The notes: generated from the sequence alone by a model not told the origin. A stretch of DNA of 64,000 bases from G965232465 sp965232465 (GCA_965232465.1 OZ246977.1:496001-560000); one strand, 5' to 3'; positions 44,269 through 53,195 are shown, counted from the stretch's first letter. Program-made: numbers and translations.

Positions 44269-45198
44269 ATGGAAAACGCTATTCGCATCCGCAACATACA
44301 AAAGGTGTATAAGGCATCAAAAAAATATCCGGCAAAACCGGCGTTAAAAGGCTTCGATTTGGATATTCCCCGTGGGTCGATGTTTGCACTATTGGGGCCG
44401 AATGGGGCGGGTAAATCGACCTTAATTAACATTATGGCGGGTATTGTTACAAAAACCCACGGTTCCATAGAAATATGGGGTATCGATATTGACCAAGACC
44501 ACCGCCAAGCAAAATCGGCGATTGGGATTGTCCCCCAGGAAATTATTATGGATCCCTCTTTTACCCCCTTCGAAGTGGTCGAAGATATGGCGGGGTTATA
44601 TGGTATTAAAAAATCGCACCGTAAAACAGAACAGATTTTAAAATCCGTGGGGTTGTGGGACAAACGGGATGCGTATCAACGCACTTTATCCGGGGGTATG
44701 AAACGCCGTCTGATGATTGCCAAAGCCATGGCACACAGCCCCCCCATATTGGTGTTGGACGAACCGACCGCTGGGGTCGACATCGAACTGCGCCGACAAT
44801 TATGGGACAATGTGCGACACTTAAATAAACAAGGGGTAACGATTATTTTAACCACCCATTATTTGGAAGAAGCCGAAGAACTGTGTGAATATATTGCCAT
44901 TATTAACAATGGGGAATTGGTGGCAAATGACCGCAAGGATAAATTGTTACAAAGCCAAACAAAGAAACATATTATGGTGGCGTTAAACACACCTTTTGAC
45001 CCCATACATACCCCAAAAAATACCACGATTACCCCGTCTGATACGGTGGATAATACGGTGGAAATATGTTATGAAATTGATGCCACAACTGTGGGGGAAA
45101 TCTTATCACATATGGCGACATGTGGATATGAAATTAAGGACATGACCACGCAACAGGCGAATCTTGAAGACTTATTCTTGCACATAACCCAAAAATGA
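44269..45198 (+). CDS. ABC-2 type transporter ATPase (YadG-like)
   Basis: 309 residues, close to E. coli YadG: Walker A LLGPNGAGKSTLIN, VPQEIIMDPSFTPFEVVEDM, signature LSGGMKRRLMIAKAM, Walker B LVLDEPTAGVDIELRR and TTHYLEEAEELCEYI. YadG normally pairs with the membrane protein YadH; no permease gene follows here, so the ATPase must use one encoded elsewhere. Function of the pair is not well defined. Confidence 0.9.
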   Translation: MENAIRIRNIQKVYKASKKYPAKPALKGFDLDIPRGSMFALLGPNGAGKSTLINIMAGIVTKTHGSIEIWGIDIDQDHRQAKSAIGIVPQEIIMDPSFTPFEVVEDMAGLYGIKKSHRKTEQILKSVGLWDKRDAYQRTLSGGMKRRLMIAKAMAHSPPILVLDEPTAGVDIELRRQLWDNVRHLNKQGVTIILTTHYLEEAEELCEYIAIINNGELVANDRKDKLLQSQTKKHIMVALNTPFDPIHTPKNTTITPSDTVDNTVEICYEIDATTVGEILSHMATCGYEIKDMTTQQANLEDLFLHITQK

Positions 45199-45205
45199 AG
45201 TACCG

Positions 45206-45568
45206 ATGGCATTCAGAAATATACAAGTCGATATTTGGCAATTTGTCCGTATTATGGTTGAGGCGGAAAAAAATCCGCATGGTAAAATCTTGCTCGATAC
45301 CTATAAAGACATTTGGCAAGACATCGATACCACTTTAACCAAAACCGCCGAAACCAATATGCAACATTATGCTGAGATGATGATGCAAACACAGGTTGCA
45401 CTGGACGGTGTAACCCGCCCCATTGCCGATGCAATTATGAAAATGGCAGGCGAAGTGGTTACACAGCTGAGGGCGGGCATGGCATATATCGAGCAGGATA
45501 AGGTATTACAAGATTATGCGTTTGAAATTCAGGGGTTGGAACAATTGATCGACGAAATATGTACATAA
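45206..45568 (+). CDS. Hypothetical helical protein
   Basis: 120 residues, no family recognised. Predicted largely alpha-helical, no signal or membrane segment; motifs IWQDIDTTLTKTAETNMQHY and PIADAIMKMAGEVVTQL. It starts 7 bases after the YadG-like gene and ends shortly before the methyltransferase, so it is probably translated as part of that operon. Role unknown. Confidence 0.6.
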   Translation: MAFRNIQVDIWQFVRIMVEAEKNPHGKILLDTYKDIWQDIDTTLTKTAETNMQHYAEMMMQTQVALDGVTRPIADAIMKMAGEVVTQLRAGMAYIEQDKVLQDYAFEIQGLEQLIDEICT

Positions 45569-45600
45569 ACCATATACACAAAATATACAAAGGGCAGAAT

Positions 45601-46206
45601 ATGACTATATATAACAAAACAGGGTTTTTTGCGGTGGGGGTCGAAGGCATATCAAAACCCCACAATGTGGGGGCAATTTTTCGCACCGCCCACGCCTTTT
45701 ATGCGGATTTTGTGTTTACAGTGCATCCAAAAATTGATACCCTCAGAAGCATATTTCCTGATGGGCATGTGCAGGGCAAATCGTTTTATGATACGGATAC
45801 TTCGAAAACTTTTAATCAGGTGCCATATTATGAATACAACAGCCCCTCCGCCATATCGGTACCGAAAAATTGTGCTATCGTAGGGGTGGAATTAACCGAT
45901 GATGCCTGTGCGTTGCCCGAATTTTGCCACCCCAATCGCTGTGCATATGTATTTGGACCGGAACGGGGCAATTTAAGTGAGGATATGCAGGCACGATGTG
46001 CATATATGGTTAAAATTCCCACTAAGTTTTGTTTGAATGTATCCGTTGCCTGTGCGATTATTATTTATGACAGGATCCAATCGTTACACAAATGGCGTCG
46101 CCGTCCTTTGACCCCACGGGGCATATCCGAAGACCACACCCCGCATCAATCGGGCGGACCAATACTACGCAAAAACCATAAAAAACAATTGGGATATGAT
46201 ATATAA
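45601..46206 (+). CDS. TrmH/SpoU-family RNA 2'-O-methyltransferase
   Basis: 201 residues with the three SPOUT motifs: KPHNVGAIFRTAHAF, CAYVFGPERGNLSEDM and VKIPTKFCLNVSVACAIIIY. These form the trefoil knot that binds SAM. Substrate RNA (tRNA or rRNA) cannot be told; the short length is like stand-alone tRNA methylases. Start ATG 45601 follows AAAGGG; the in-frame ATG at 45559 overlaps the upstream gene. The basic C-terminus (ILRKNHKKQLGYDI) is typical of RNA binding. Confidence 0.85.
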   Translation: MTIYNKTGFFAVGVEGISKPHNVGAIFRTAHAFYADFVFTVHPKIDTLRSIFPDGHVQGKSFYDTDTSKTFNQVPYYEYNSPSAISVPKNCAIVGVELTDDACALPEFCHPNRCAYVFGPERGNLSEDMQARCAYMVKIPTKFCLNVSVACAIIIYDRIQSLHKWRRRPLTPRGISEDHTPHQSGGPILRKNHKKQLGYDI

Positions 46207-46221
46207 TATATATACCATAAC

Positions 46222-46275
46222 GGGTAAAACCTTATAGGGTGTGTATTCCTTATGTGGTTTTACCCATATATTACA
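46222..46275. repeat. 54-bp hairpin repeat, left copy
   Basis: Begins GGGTAAAACC and contains GGTTTTACCC (10-base perfect stem, 24-base loop). It recurs at 47763-47816 with one mismatch in 54. The two copies bound a 1.5-kb patch containing the DUF3800 gene and IS relics. It may act as a terminator of the TrmH transcript. Confidence 0.8.
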
Positions 46276-46309
46276 CAGATTTATCCTGTGGGTTTGGGAC
46301 ACTGTATTT

Positions 46310-46490
46310 ACTTATAAATCTTGCCCTTCGTTGGATATTGTGGGCTATGGCTACTATGCCATCAAAGGTCTTGTTTTTCTAAGCCCGTAAAACGAGTCCT
46401 TAATAATTTGTAATGGCTCTTGTACACTGCAAAAAATACATTTTACACCTGTGCTTGTAACAGCAATTTCCGCATTTCGGTCTTTATCTG
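46310..46490 (-). pseudogene. Possible transposase C-terminal relic
   Basis: The minus strand has fragments in two frames (LLRTRFTGLEKQDL, then GIVAIAHNIQRRARF) resembling the C-terminal end of DDE transposases (RGLxK ... LxALAHNxxR). Stops and a frameshift lie between them. The family cannot be fixed. Confidence 0.3.
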
Positions 46491-46503
46491 CTTGGCTTAA
46501 AGA

Positions 46504-47307
46504 TTAAGAATTGATGGGGTGATGGCATTTATAAACATCATATGAATATTCAGTATAATGGCTATGTTTTTCAATTATGCAAGATGTTTTTTCTAAGTAT
46601 TCTTGGTATCTTGTCATATGAGAATAATTTAGCAAATTATTTACTTCTGAAAAACCGATATATTTTTCTGTATAATAACTGTTTAAGCAACCTGCTATAA
46701 TATCTGCCACTTGTATACCTGCAACAACACTAGAGTCCGCAAATAAAGGGGCTTCAATGATATTTTTTAAAGTTCTGCCATCTTGATTGCCGAATATATA
46801 TTGCATGTATTCGGTTGCAACTATATAATCAAGTCCTTTGCCTGTTTGTTTATGAGCAGAACGGCTATCAATAATTATTAATCCTTTGCTGTTATTATTA
46901 TTTAGGTATGTGTTATACTTACGGGCAATGTTTTGCATTGCTATACCATACATCTGTTTAGCAGACATAGGATCGTTATGATTTTTTGTAAATGTTTTTC
47001 CGAAAATAGTACCATTATAGCGTTTAATTATCTTAAAAACTTGTTCTACAAAAACTTGATTTCTTGTGCTTTTTGTATTTCTTGGGGAGAATAAATCATT
47101 TCCTTTTACTTCCCAAGTATTCTCATTACGGGAAGAGTTTTCAATCTCTTTTGTAAAAAATTGTTTTTTTAATTTCAGATAATCTCTATTAAATTTTTTC
47201 CATGAATCAGACGGAATCAGAAATCCTGCTATGGTAAAACAACATGTTTGTCCTGACTTTAACGGAATATCATGCTTGTCAGAAGATCCTGACTCATCTA
47301 AGTACAA
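46504..47307 (-). CDS. DUF3800 domain protein
   Basis: 267 residues beginning YLDESGSSDK, the family signature with its acidic residues; later LIIIDSRSAHKQTG, then SVVAGIQVADIIAGCLNSYY near the end, also typical. DUF3800 has an RNase H-like appearance and is common on mobile and defence-related islands; its activity is not established. There is no ATG at the front: the frame is open upstream from a stop as KYSKHYILYLDESG, and translation would need TTG at 47307 or a lost start. More AT-rich than the neighbours. Confidence 0.75.
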   Translation of the reverse strand: MYLDESGSSDKHDIPLKSGQTCCFTIAGFLIPSDSWKKFNRDYLKLKKQFFTKEIENSSRNENTWEVKGNDLFSPRNTKSTRNQVFVEQVFKIIKRYNGTIFGKTFTKNHNDPMSAKQMYGIAMQNIARKYNTYLNNNNSKGLIIIDSRSAHKQTGKGLDYIVATEYMQYIFGNQDGRTLKNIIEAPLFADSSVVAGIQVADIIAGCLNSYYTEKYIGFSEVNNLLNYSHMTRYQEYLEKTSCIIEKHSHYTEYSYDVYKCHHPINS

Positions 47308-47536
47308 GATATAGTGCTTGCTATATTTTTGAAAAAATTATTATTACTTCCCATATTTTAAAAACCTTAATATTTTAAAAATCCCCCCTAAACCTAGAGA
47401 AATTTAGGGGGGCAATGGATATACATATCAGCCACTATAGGCTACTTGCAACAAAACTTGCAAGTTCAATATGTATGACAGCATTATATGCAATAATTTG
47501 AAAGATTGTCAACATTTTTTTATATGAATAATTAAC

Positions 47537-47692
47537 GGAATATCTGAATAATTTGTATATTTTGTTATTCTTGCTGCTTTTTATTGTTTTTTTATGTGAT
47601 TTTCTATGAAAATCGGAATGTTAGACGCACTTGTTCCTTTGCACAAAGTGTTTTAATCTGGTGGGTGTTTTTATTTAATCCACGATAATGGA
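47537..47692 (-). mobile_element. Degraded 3' end of an IS5-family element
   Basis: Starts GGAATATCTGAATAA, matching the left end of the IS5 element at 41428. It continues with recognisable pieces of the same sequence (TTTATTGTTTTTTTATGTG, then GCACAAAGTGTTTTAAT and ATCCACGATAA) separated by deletions. Non-functional. Confidence 0.7.
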
Positions 47693-47762
47693 TTAAATCA
47701 GGGGGGGCTGATCACCACACCATTCTAGATGTCCAAATGAAAAATGGGTTTTTATCAGCAAT

Positions 47763-47816
47763 GGGTAAAACCTTATAGGGTGTGTATTCCTTAGGTGGTT
47801 TTACCCATATATTACA
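47763..47816. repeat. 54-bp hairpin repeat, right copy
   Basis: Same as 46222-46275 except one base in the loop (TTAGG for TTATG). It lies 20 bases downstream of the autotransporter stop (minus strand) and may terminate that gene. Confidence 0.8.
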
Positions 47817-47836
47817 ACATATCGATAAATATGGTA

Positions 47837-50578
47837 TTAAAACGGTTTAAAGTACCGTACCATCACAGTTGTATCATCGTTGCCTTTGATGTGGTGTTTG
47901 TCTTTGCTGATATGGGTTTTTACGGCGAAGGGGCTGTTTTTAAAATCATAATATGCCTCCACCGATACCTGCCGTCCACTGGGGGTAATGCCCACGGTTT
48001 TTGTATCGTATGTCAGCTGCGTATTGGCTGTAACCTCTGATACAAATCCCACGGTCATATCCCCCCGTTCCACCCGTAACGGTTGGTGTATGGCAAAGCC
48101 GAGTGTGCCGGTTTTTGTCGGGCGTTTTGCCAGCATACTAAAACTGCTGGACAATACCCCTGATATGTCGTGTACACTGCGTCCACTTGCCCCATTATTG
48201 GTGCTGGCACCCAATACGGCATTATACCGTAATTGCCACTTGCCTAGTTGCTGGTGTTGCGACCGGGTTACATAAGCGGTGTTAGTCCGCCCGATGCCCC
48301 CATATGCCCCGGCAAATGTTGCCCCCAATACGGTACCTTGTTCCGTGTGCCATCCCACACTGTATGTGGTCGAGGTTGGTGCTGTGGGGTTGGGGTTCCC
48401 ATATACGAATTGCAAGGTGGTGGATTTTGTGGTTTTATCCGTGGGTATATTCCATTGTACCGCCATATTATCCGTATATTGATAGGACATGCGTACCGGT
48501 TGTGGGGTATTTTTTGCGGGCTCAGGGGTAAACGGCATGGCATTTTCTGTGTAGTCCAAATCCTTAAAGGTATGGGGTTTTGTGTCGACAAACGACAGAT
48601 TACTGCTGCCAATATGGTATGCAGTGGGGGTATGGGATATATTTTGTCCTTTGAAATGCAAAAAGTTCGAAGTGTCTGTGAAGGATTTTGTATATACCTT
48701 ATCGCCCATGTTATAGGCAAACTCCGCCCCCATAGTATCAAATTTTAAGGTGTCGATAGCGGAAAATCCATTTTTAAACCCATCCCCAAATACAGCGGAG
48801 GATCGTATAAAACTGTTTTTCACATCGTATTGTTGTGCTGTGCCCAAACTGGGTCCGGAGGTGGATAGGGTACTGCGTCCCACCGGTAGTAATGCCAAGT
48901 CCAGACGCATAATGCCCCGTCCGAACATATCCGAATATCCTTGTGCATCGGGGGTTACAACATTGCCCGCCTCATCCCGTAATTTTTTCCCATCGGCGGT
49001 ATCGTGCGATGCGGTGGCAAGCATACGGGTTCTTGCCCAGCGGCGGTCTTTTGAGGGGAATTTTTCCTTAATAACCGCCAACCCGCCGGTGATTACCGGT
49101 GATGCGGCGGAAGTACCGCTGTTATTGCTTTCTGTATCGCCATCTGCGATCCATTTTGATCCGCCTACGGTTGCCCCTAAGCAATACCGCTTGGTTTGTC
49201 CGCATCGGGACGAATAGCCAGCAATGCGGTATTGGCTGTTGCTGCTGCTGTAATTTATCGCCACTGTCGACAACCAATAATCTTCCGCTTTGCCAATAAC
49301 GGCGGGTAAGCTGGCAAGGAATGTTCCATTTTGTTCTTGGTCATTACCTGCGGACCATACCCATATGGGGGCATCCCGGTTGTTATCTTTGTCCGCTTCT
49401 ATTTTGCGGATAAAATCTGTGCCGATATAATCTGCGTATGTGGCACGGTCTATTTCCGATGTGTATCCCCCTTTACACCACATGTCGTATACTTTTTGTA
49501 ATTCTGATTCGGTTACTAAGATATTTTTGGTTTTTCCATCAGGAAAAGTGGCAGTGTACACATCTGTGCCATTACGGATGTGGTTTAAATATTTTGTATA
49601 CTGCTCACATTTAACAAAAAGTGCGACTGGATACATATTATCAGGAGTGCCATTTCCATCGGCATCTGGACCTAGTAGTACAGAAATTGATCGCAATTTC
49701 TTAACCTGTGCATCCGTATAGCCCTTGTCTTTAAGGCGTGTAAAACTTATATCAGTAGCCCAACTGTTATTGATTGCCACCACATTTTTATTTTTTATGT
49801 CTGTGTATACATCGCCTAGTTCAACATGGTACCTTTTGCTGTTATCATCACCACTAGCGGGATATTTCCATGCGTACGATACAGCTTCGGCTTCACGGGC
49901 AATGCCATAAGTTTTACCGATTGAAATGCTGGCAACCATATCTGCGTGGTTATCCCGTTCCGTTGCGGTGGGTAAGTTTTCTGTAGTTGTAGTCGGTCCG
50001 CCATTGACTTTCAGCCCCAGTGTAATACGATTAAGATATTCGGACTGGGTATTTTGCAATGCCCCGCCTTCAAAAATGGCAATCTTTTGACCTTTGCCGG
50101 TTGCCGATATGCGATTGGCACCGGATGAAATTTGATGCGGTTGATATGCACGGCTTGTGTCAGGCGGGTTAGGGGTAGCAGGGGGCGTTGTAGAACCACC
50201 ACCGGAACCGCCACCGGAACCGCCACCGGAACCGCCACCGGAACCGCCACCGGAACCGCCACCGGAACCACCACCGGAACCGCCGCCAGAACCACCACCG
50301 GAACCGCCACCGGAACCACCACCGGAACCGCCGCCAGAACCACCACCGGAACCGCCACCGGAACCACCACCAGAATCATCACCGGAATCGTCATCGTCAT
50401 CGTCATCGTCATCGGGTGCGGGCGTTGATCCGCCACCGGATCCACCGCCAGAACCGCCACCCGAATCACCGGGCGTTACGGTATTTGTGTTGGTACTCGG
50501 TGATGTACCGCCACCACCACCACAAGCAGATAATATCAATATTGCTGTGCTTGCGAAAAATATTTTTAAAAATTGCAT
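47837..50578 (-). CDS. Lipidated autotransporter subtilisin-like serine protease
   Basis: 913 residues. Lipoprotein signal MQFLKIFFASTAILILSAC (lipobox LSAC), then a glycine/serine linker of about 15 GGGS units and a run of nine Asp, an S8 protease domain, and a C-terminal autotransporter barrel ending in Phe (VMVRYFKPF). Catalytic His in RDNHADMVASIS, oxyanion Asn in INNSWA, catalytic Ser in NNSGTSAASPV. The usual Asp motif reads KIAIFEGGA, with Glu or Gly where Asp is expected. The layout recalls NalP, a lipidated surface protease that processes other exoproteins. Start ATG 50578 follows AAGAGG. Confidence 0.85.
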   Translation of the reverse strand: MQFLKIFFASTAILILSACGGGGGTSPSTNTNTVTPGDSGGGSGGGSGGGSTPAPDDDDDDDDDSGDDSGGGSGGGSGGGSGGGSGGGSGGGSGGGSGGGSGGGSGGGSGGGSGGGSGGGSGGGSGGGSTTPPATPNPPDTSRAYQPHQISSGANRISATGKGQKIAIFEGGALQNTQSEYLNRITLGLKVNGGPTTTTENLPTATERDNHADMVASISIGKTYGIAREAEAVSYAWKYPASGDDNSKRYHVELGDVYTDIKNKNVVAINNSWATDISFTRLKDKGYTDAQVKKLRSISVLLGPDADGNGTPDNMYPVALFVKCEQYTKYLNHIRNGTDVYTATFPDGKTKNILVTESELQKVYDMWCKGGYTSEIDRATYADYIGTDFIRKIEADKDNNRDAPIWVWSAGNDQEQNGTFLASLPAVIGKAEDYWLSTVAINYSSSNSQYRIAGYSSRCGQTKRYCLGATVGGSKWIADGDTESNNSGTSAASPVITGGLAVIKEKFPSKDRRWARTRMLATASHDTADGKKLRDEAGNVVTPDAQGYSDMFGRGIMRLDLALLPVGRSTLSTSGPSLGTAQQYDVKNSFIRSSAVFGDGFKNGFSAIDTLKFDTMGAEFAYNMGDKVYTKSFTDTSNFLHFKGQNISHTPTAYHIGSSNLSFVDTKPHTFKDLDYTENAMPFTPEPAKNTPQPVRMSYQYTDNMAVQWNIPTDKTTKSTTLQFVYGNPNPTAPTSTTYSVGWHTEQGTVLGATFAGAYGGIGRTNTAYVTRSQHQQLGKWQLRYNAVLGASTNNGASGRSVHDISGVLSSSFSMLAKRPTKTGTLGFAIHQPLRVERGDMTVGFVSEVTANTQLTYDTKTVGITPSGRQVSVEAYYDFKNSPFAVKTHISKDKHHIKGNDDTTVMVRYFKPF
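50194..50418. repeat. 12-bp GGGS repeats and Asp-codon run in the protease gene
   Basis: On the plus strand CCACCGGAACCG and close variants repeat about 15 times, followed by an ATC/GTC run encoding nine Asp on the minus strand. All units are multiples of three, so slippage changes linker length without breaking frame. Confidence 0.85.
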
Positions 50579-50865
50579 TTTTGAACCTCTTATAAGATAT
50601 ATACAAATATAGAATGTGTGAACACACATGATTCTGATTGTGCATTTTATGGATACAATATATAAGTCTTTTTTCGTGAAAATTAAAAAAAACAGCACCA
50701 AAAAAGTTTTTTTTTTTTTTTCAAGTGTGAAATGCAAGGTATTATCGTGAATGACATATATAATATAAAGTGGTATATTCTGAAAGTACAAATATGTTGA
50801 TTTATAAAAAATATGCTATATTATAAGAATGCAACATACACTTCATATAAGGAAAATACCACACA
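50579..50865. promoter_or_regulatory. Divergent control region of the protease and nhaA, with a 14-base T run
   Basis: No gene. Plus-strand T run at 50708-50721 (A run on the protease strand), about 130 bases upstream of the protease start. Several AT-rich -10-like boxes are present; AAGGAAA before nhaA is its ribosome site. Confidence 0.5.
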
Positions 50866-52065
50866 ATGATAAAACCTTTTATCGAACGCTACATCAGCCT
50901 TGAAACCTTAGCAGGGGTGTTGTTAATTGCCGTTATGGTGTTGGCGTTGATGTTTGCCAATGTACCAATTTTACAACCCATATATGCGGATATTCAGCAT
51001 ATGTATGTGGGCGTATATGTGGGCGATTTAAAATTTAAACAATCGTTTTTACACTGGGTCAATGACGGGTGGATGGCGTTCTTTTTCTTTCTTATCAGTT
51101 TGGAAATCAAACGGGAAGTTATCGAAGGGGAATTGTCCAGTCGGCAAAAAGCCATGTTGCCGGTGTTGGGGGCGGTGGGCGGTATGGGGGTTCCCATTGC
51201 CATATTTTTTGTGTTTAACTTTAACAATGCACAAACTGTTGCCGGGTGGGCGATTCCTGCGGCGACGGACATAGCGTTCGCCTTGGGGATATTGGCGTTA
51301 CTAGGCAAGCGGGCACCGATAAGTTTAAAAATATTCTTAACCACTTTGGCGGTTGTCGATGATTTGGGGGCAATTGTTATTTTGGCACTGTTTTATTCCA
51401 GCGACTTACAGGCCAGTTATGTATTATTTGCGTTTATAATCGTGTTTATTATGTTGGTCATGTCCTGGGTGCACAAATCCCCCGTTAGCGTTATTGTGGC
51501 ATTGGGTATGTTATTGTGGACAATGTTATTAAAAAGCGGGGTGCACGCCACATTAGCGGGGGTTATTACCGCATTGTTTATTCCCATGCGCAGCGATGGG
51601 GACATCAAAAAGCCATTGGAATTTTTTGAACATGCGTTGCATGGGTGGGTAACATTTGTGATTATTCCGTTGTTTGCGTTTTTGAATGCGGGTGTGGTTA
51701 TATCGCTCAGCAATATGACTGTATCACCGTTTATGTTGGGTATTGGTTTGGGGTTAATTGTCGGTAAGCAAGTGGGCGTATTCGGTATTTGTTATTGGGC
51801 AATTAAAAAAGGCATTGCCAAATTGCCCGATGGTGTCAATATGATGCAGTTATATGGGGTGTCGGTGTTGTGTGGGGTTGGGTTTACCATGTCGTTGTTT
51901 ATCGGCAGTATTCCATTTATCGGATCAGAATATATGGATCAGATTCGTATCAGCGTGATCGGGGCATCGTTTATATCCGCTATATGGGGTATATTGGTAT
52001 TGGTCTGGGCGTATGATGATACCCTTGTTACTGCTAAGAACAGTAAGGAAATAAAATCCCCTTGA
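50866..52065 (+). CDS. nhaA: Na+/H+ antiporter
   Basis: 399 residues, about 11 membrane helices, normal NhaA length. Exchanges internal Na+ for H+ to control pH and salt. Key parts: HWVNDGWMAFFFFLISLEIK, ATDIAFALGILALLGKR, the ion-binding aspartates in VVDDLGAIVILALFY, and the conserved C-terminal FTMSLFIG. Its stop codon overlaps the -35 box of the downstream tRNA promoter. Confidence 0.96.
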   Translation: MIKPFIERYISLETLAGVLLIAVMVLALMFANVPILQPIYADIQHMYVGVYVGDLKFKQSFLHWVNDGWMAFFFFLISLEIKREVIEGELSSRQKAMLPVLGAVGGMGVPIAIFFVFNFNNAQTVAGWAIPAATDIAFALGILALLGKRAPISLKIFLTTLAVVDDLGAIVILALFYSSDLQASYVLFAFIIVFIMLVMSWVHKSPVSVIVALGMLLWTMLLKSGVHATLAGVITALFIPMRSDGDIKKPLEFFEHALHGWVTFVIIPLFAFLNAGVVISLSNMTVSPFMLGIGLGLIVGKQVGVFGICYWAIKKGIAKLPDGVNMMQLYGVSVLCGVGFTMSLFIGSIPFIGSEYMDQIRISVIGASFISAIWGILVLVWAYDDTLVTAKNSKEIKSP

Positions 52066-52090
52066 CACAGGCACACAACAGCTATATAGT
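52062..52090 (+). promoter_or_regulatory. Promoter of the initiator tRNA
   Basis: TTGACA (52062-52067), 17-base spacer, TATAGT (52085-52090), 11 bases before the tRNA. The -35 box contains the nhaA stop codon. Confidence 0.75.
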
Positions 52091-52101
52091 ACACACACCA
52101 C

Positions 52102-52178
<77 letters not shown>

Positions 52179-52333
52179 AATATATAATCACATCCATATA
52201 AACTGATTTGACTAAATGCGGTTACAACCGCTTGCGGTGTCCGAGTGTTGTATTTCGTTGCACAAGATGAGTTTGTAAAGCTTCGTGATAAACTTGAAAG
52301 AGAAATTAAATGTATAATATAAGGAGACGAATT
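52179..52333. other. Leader region with a possible gene remnant
   Basis: Between the tRNA and the SEL1 gene an open stretch encodes VLYFVAQDEFVKLRDKLERE and a few more residues before a stop at about 52320, without a start codon. It could be the C-terminal end of a lost gene. Confidence 0.25.
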
Positions 52334-52927
52334 ATGAAAAAATTGTTATTTATTTTTACAATTATTTTAATGTCTTTTATCACCCCTGTTTTAAGTAATG
52401 ATTTAAACAAGGGGTATAAAGCATATAAAAAAGGCGATTACTCTATGGCATTCTTTTGGTATCAAAGATCTGCCGCACAGGGGAATCCATCTGCACAGTA
52501 TAATTTAGGGAATATGTATCGGCTAGGAAAAGGTGTCGCACAGGATTTTAATCAAGCGTTTTATTGGTGCAAAAAATCAGCAGAACAAGGTAAAGCAATA
52601 GCACAATATAATTTAGGTCTTATGTATTTTAATGGGGACGGTGTATTTAAAGATTATAGTCAATCAGTATATTGGTATAAGAAGTCCGCAGAGCAAGGCG
52701 ATATATATGCACAAAATAACTTAGGATATATGTATGAAAAAGGATATGGTGTGCCAAAGGATAAAGTAAACTCTTATATGTGGTATCATCTCGCTAGTTA
52801 TAATGGTTATAGGCAAGCAGGTAAAAGTCGAGATGCTCTTGCTAACTTTATGTATTCAGAACAGATAGATGATGCACAGGCTATGGCACTTAGATGTTTT
52901 AATAGCGGTTATCAAAACTGTGGGTAA
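52334..52927 (+). CDS. Secreted SEL1-repeat (TPR-like) protein
   Basis: 197 residues: signal peptide MKKLLFIFTIILMSFITPVL, then about four SEL1 repeats (AFFWYQRSAAQGNPSAQYNL, GNMYRLGKGVAQDFNQAFYW, LGLMYFNGDGV, LGYMYEKGYGVPKD). SEL1 proteins are protein-binding scaffolds, often at host or envelope interfaces. ATG 52334 follows AAGGAG. It sits between the intact initiator tRNA and a decayed copy, as the main gene of that segment. Confidence 0.88.
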   Translation: MKKLLFIFTIILMSFITPVLSNDLNKGYKAYKKGDYSMAFFWYQRSAAQGNPSAQYNLGNMYRLGKGVAQDFNQAFYWCKKSAEQGKAIAQYNLGLMYFNGDGVFKDYSQSVYWYKKSAEQGDIYAQNNLGYMYEKGYGVPKDKVNSYMWYHLASYNGYRQAGKSRDALANFMYSEQIDDAQAMALRCFNSGYQNCG

Positions 52928-53108
52928 GGATAATAAATGTGGTGTAACGCATTGGCTTGATGCATGGGATTTTCAAAATGAAAATACCAATTTGTATACA
53001 CATAAAATTCATAAGTATCCTGCAACATTTATCCCCCAGTTGGTTAAGAAATTATTATTAGAGTATTCGGCACAAGGGGACACAGTTTTAGGGGTACAAG
53101 TATATAGT
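52928..53108 (+). pseudogene. Fragment of a DNA methyltransferase-like gene
   Basis: The open frame encodes KCGVTHWLDAWDF, HKIHKYPATFIPQLVKKLL and EYSAQGDTVLG. This resembles the region of beta-type DNA methylases that precedes the SAM motif (HxIHxYPAKFxPxLV ... GDxVLDPFxGxGT). The frame runs into the decayed tRNA copy exactly where the DPFxGSGT motif should begin. No start codon of its own is evident. Confidence 0.45.
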
Positions 53109-53119
53109 ACACACACCAC

Positions 53120-53195
53120 CGCAGAGTAGAGCAGTCCAGTAGCTCGTCAGGCTCATAACCTGAAGGGTGCAGGTTCAAATCCGCCTCCGCAACCA
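53120..53195 (+). pseudogene. Decayed second copy of the initiator tRNA
   Basis: 76 bases, differing from the tRNA at 52102 by G4 to A, a D-loop G to A, two changes in the variable region and one deleted base in the T stem, which breaks the T arm. The preceding 17 or so bases (TATATAGTACACACACCACC) are also duplicated, but the TTGACA box is not. Confidence 0.85.

Larger units (their letters stand above)
47308..47836. other. Intergenic accessory patch
   Basis: No intact gene. Contains an IS5 relic (47537 to about 47692) and the right copy of the 54-bp hairpin repeat (47763-47816). The remainder is AT-rich with no recognised feature. Confidence 0.6.

Noticed and set aside
50157..50612. Proline/glutamate repeat protein on the plus strand opposite the protease linker
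   Set aside because: It is the complement of GGGS codons; the minus strand has a ribosome site, lipobox, protease and barrel.
53120..53195. Second functional initiator tRNA
   Set aside because: A deleted T-stem base and a changed acceptor base break the cloverleaf, and the TTGACA box is not duplicated.
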